NCBI GenBank assembly: GCA_934654515.1
Contig: CAKUGA010000064.1
Span: forward strand, 1 to 5,805
DNA length: 5,805 nt
Source: an uncultured Collinsella sp.
Lineage (GTDB): Bacteria; Actinomycetota; Coriobacteriia; Coriobacteriales; Coriobacteriaceae
Reading direction: 5' to 3'
The notes below the pieces were generated by a model. It searched no databases and was not told the DNA's origin. It saw only the letters and a program-made list of their open reading frames with translations. This document shows, in pieces, positions 4,975 to 5,805 of the stretch (the stretch's first letter is position 1; each line of letters opens with the position of its first letter). Both the position numbers and the translations under genes were made by a program.

Positions 4975-5693
4975 TACAGAACGATGACGTAACGGGATCC
5001 CACGTAGTACTGCTTGCCCATCAGGACTGGCTCGCTGTTGGGGCCGATAAAGCCGGCACGCAAGTTAAGCAGCGGATCGTGCGGGGCAATGCCCAGCTCG
5101 GCCGCCTGCTCGGTGCTGGCGCGAACGGCCTCGACCGTGCGGTAACCAACCGAGACGATCGGGGTACCGCCCACGCGCTCGACCTCGCCAAAGATCGATT
5201 TATCCTCAAGGTCGGCCGTCAGCAGCTCACGATACTCATCAAACGGCACAAAAATGTTCTCCTCAAAGATAGGCTCGCCATCGGCCGTACGCACACGCTT
5301 AATGTGCAGCAGCAGCGCATCCTTCTGCAGGCCAAAAAACTCCATCTCGTTTTGGCGCGCCGGTACAATCTGGCGATCGATCACGTGCGCGCCCGCCTTC
5401 ATGCCGTTCGATGCGCACAGCTCGGTAAACGTCTGCAGCGCCGTGGCATGGAACTGGCGGTTGATGTGCGGCGTGGCGACAAACGTGCCGCGGCCCTGCT
5501 GCTTAACCAGATAGCCATCGGAGCACAGCTCCTCAACGGCGCGACGCACCGTGATACGGCTCACCTCGTACTGCTCGGCGAGCTCAAGCTCAGACGGAAT
5601 GCGCTCCTTGGGTGCATAAACGCCCTTCTCGATCGCATCCTTGATTTCATCGTAAATCTGCTGGTAAAGCGGGGCGTTTTTAGGCGTGGGCAT
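4974..5693 (-). CDS. GntR-family transcriptional regulator, HutC subfamily (second paralogue)
   Basis: A 239-residue DNA-binding regulator with an N-terminal winged helix-turn-helix at about residues 8-73: APLYQQIYDEIK, RIPSELELAEQY (31-42), the recognition segment RITVRRAVEEL (46-56) and the wing GYLVKQQGRGTFV (60-72). A UTRA effector domain follows (about 88-236), with KRVRTADGEPIFEEN (132-146), DKSIFGEV (164-171) and the closing GKQYYVGSRYV (226-236). It lines up with the regulator at 1823-2587 along its whole length, including FTELCASNGMKAGA versus FTEGCAANDMVAGA, but lacks that protein's ~12-residue N-terminal extension. The ATG at 5693 is the only sensible start though its ribosome site (GAGTGA) is poor. 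The stop TAG overlaps a hairpin, and recQ begins 407 nt downstream. The upstream 112 nt lack the TAGAACA repeats seen before frlB, so it may serve a different operator. Target genes probably lie beyond the right edge; the effector is unknown. Confidence 0.86.
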   Translation of the reverse strand: MPTPKNAPLYQQIYDEIKDAIEKGVYAPKERIPSELELAEQYEVSRITVRRAVEELCSDGYLVKQQGRGTFVATPHINRQFHATALQTFTELCASNGMKAGAHVIDRQIVPARQNEMEFFGLQKDALLLHIKRVRTADGEPIFEENIFVPFDEYRELLTADLEDKSIFGEVERVGGTPIVSVGYRTVEAVRASTEQAAELGIAPHDPLLNLRAGFIGPNSEPVLMGKQYYVGSRYVIVL

Positions 5694-5805
5694 ATCGGGT
5701 CACTCTTATCAAAATAGCGAAATAACTCATACGTATATAACGTCTTTTTATATGTTACCTCAGTTTGATAAAACGATATACCGCATACAGCAAATCCTTA
5801 CTTGC
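5694..5805 (-). promoter_or_regulatory. AT-rich upstream region of gntR2
   Basis: This 112-nt stretch is conspicuously AT-rich against its GC-rich surroundings. On the minus strand it offers TATAAA (5752-5747) and TATATA (5739-5734) as -10 candidates, neither with a good -35. An 8-bp inverted repeat, TTATCAAA (5706-5713) and TTTGATAA (5764-5771), brackets these elements and could serve an autoregulator. I cannot tell whether a divergent gene begins beyond 5805. Confidence 0.4.

Noticed and set aside
4875..5717. 280-residue open frame on the + strand opposite gntR2
   Set aside because: It mirrors gntR2 in the complementary frame, has biased composition and no motif. It is an antisense shadow.

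Overview
The window is GC-rich, with strongly C/G-biased third codon positions and compact genes. It reads like a chromosomal segment of a high-GC actinobacterium. A gut Coriobacteriia member (Collinsella/Olsenella-like) is my best guess, from overall protein character; this is inference, as no marker gene settles it.

Layout, left to right. (1) Positions 1-576, + strand: the C-terminal half of an L-lactate-dehydrogenase-family enzyme, followed by a strong intrinsic terminator (618-660). (2) Everything else that codes lies on the minus strand. In minus-strand order from the right edge these are a HutC-type GntR regulator (gntR2, 5693-4974), a ~400-nt non-coding stretch full of hairpins (4973-4567), a complete RecQ helicase (4566-2590), a second, paralogous HutC-type GntR regulator (gntR1, 2587-1823) whose start lies only 2 nt past the recQ stop, a 144-nt regulatory gap (1822-1679), and a SIS-domain deglycase of the FrlB family (1678-710) that converges on the lactate dehydrogenase gene.

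How the genes may work together. FrlB-type enzymes cleave the 6-phosphates of Amadori (sugar-amino acid) compounds, and the Bacillus frlB gene is controlled by a HutC-type GntR repressor. Here a similar regulator sits directly upstream of the deglycase. The gap between them holds a good sigma-70-like promoter with two copies of a 16-bp motif made of 10-bp tandem direct repeats, one over the start-site region and one upstream of the -35. The simplest reading is a small regulator/deglycase module for Amadori-product use, whose kinase and transporter lie elsewhere. RecQ is a housekeeping DNA-repair helicase that appears to share a transcript with gntR1.

The most unusual part is 4640-4976. It contains a 22-bp perfect inverted repeat with a nested palindrome, a ~100-nt imperfect inverted repeat with a terminator-like hairpin at its core, and two further hairpins, the last ending on the gntR2 stop codon. 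It looks like a REP/BIME or MITE-like repeat cluster. No tRNA, rRNA, CRISPR array or transposase gene was seen, and I found no convincing wholly new multi-gene system.
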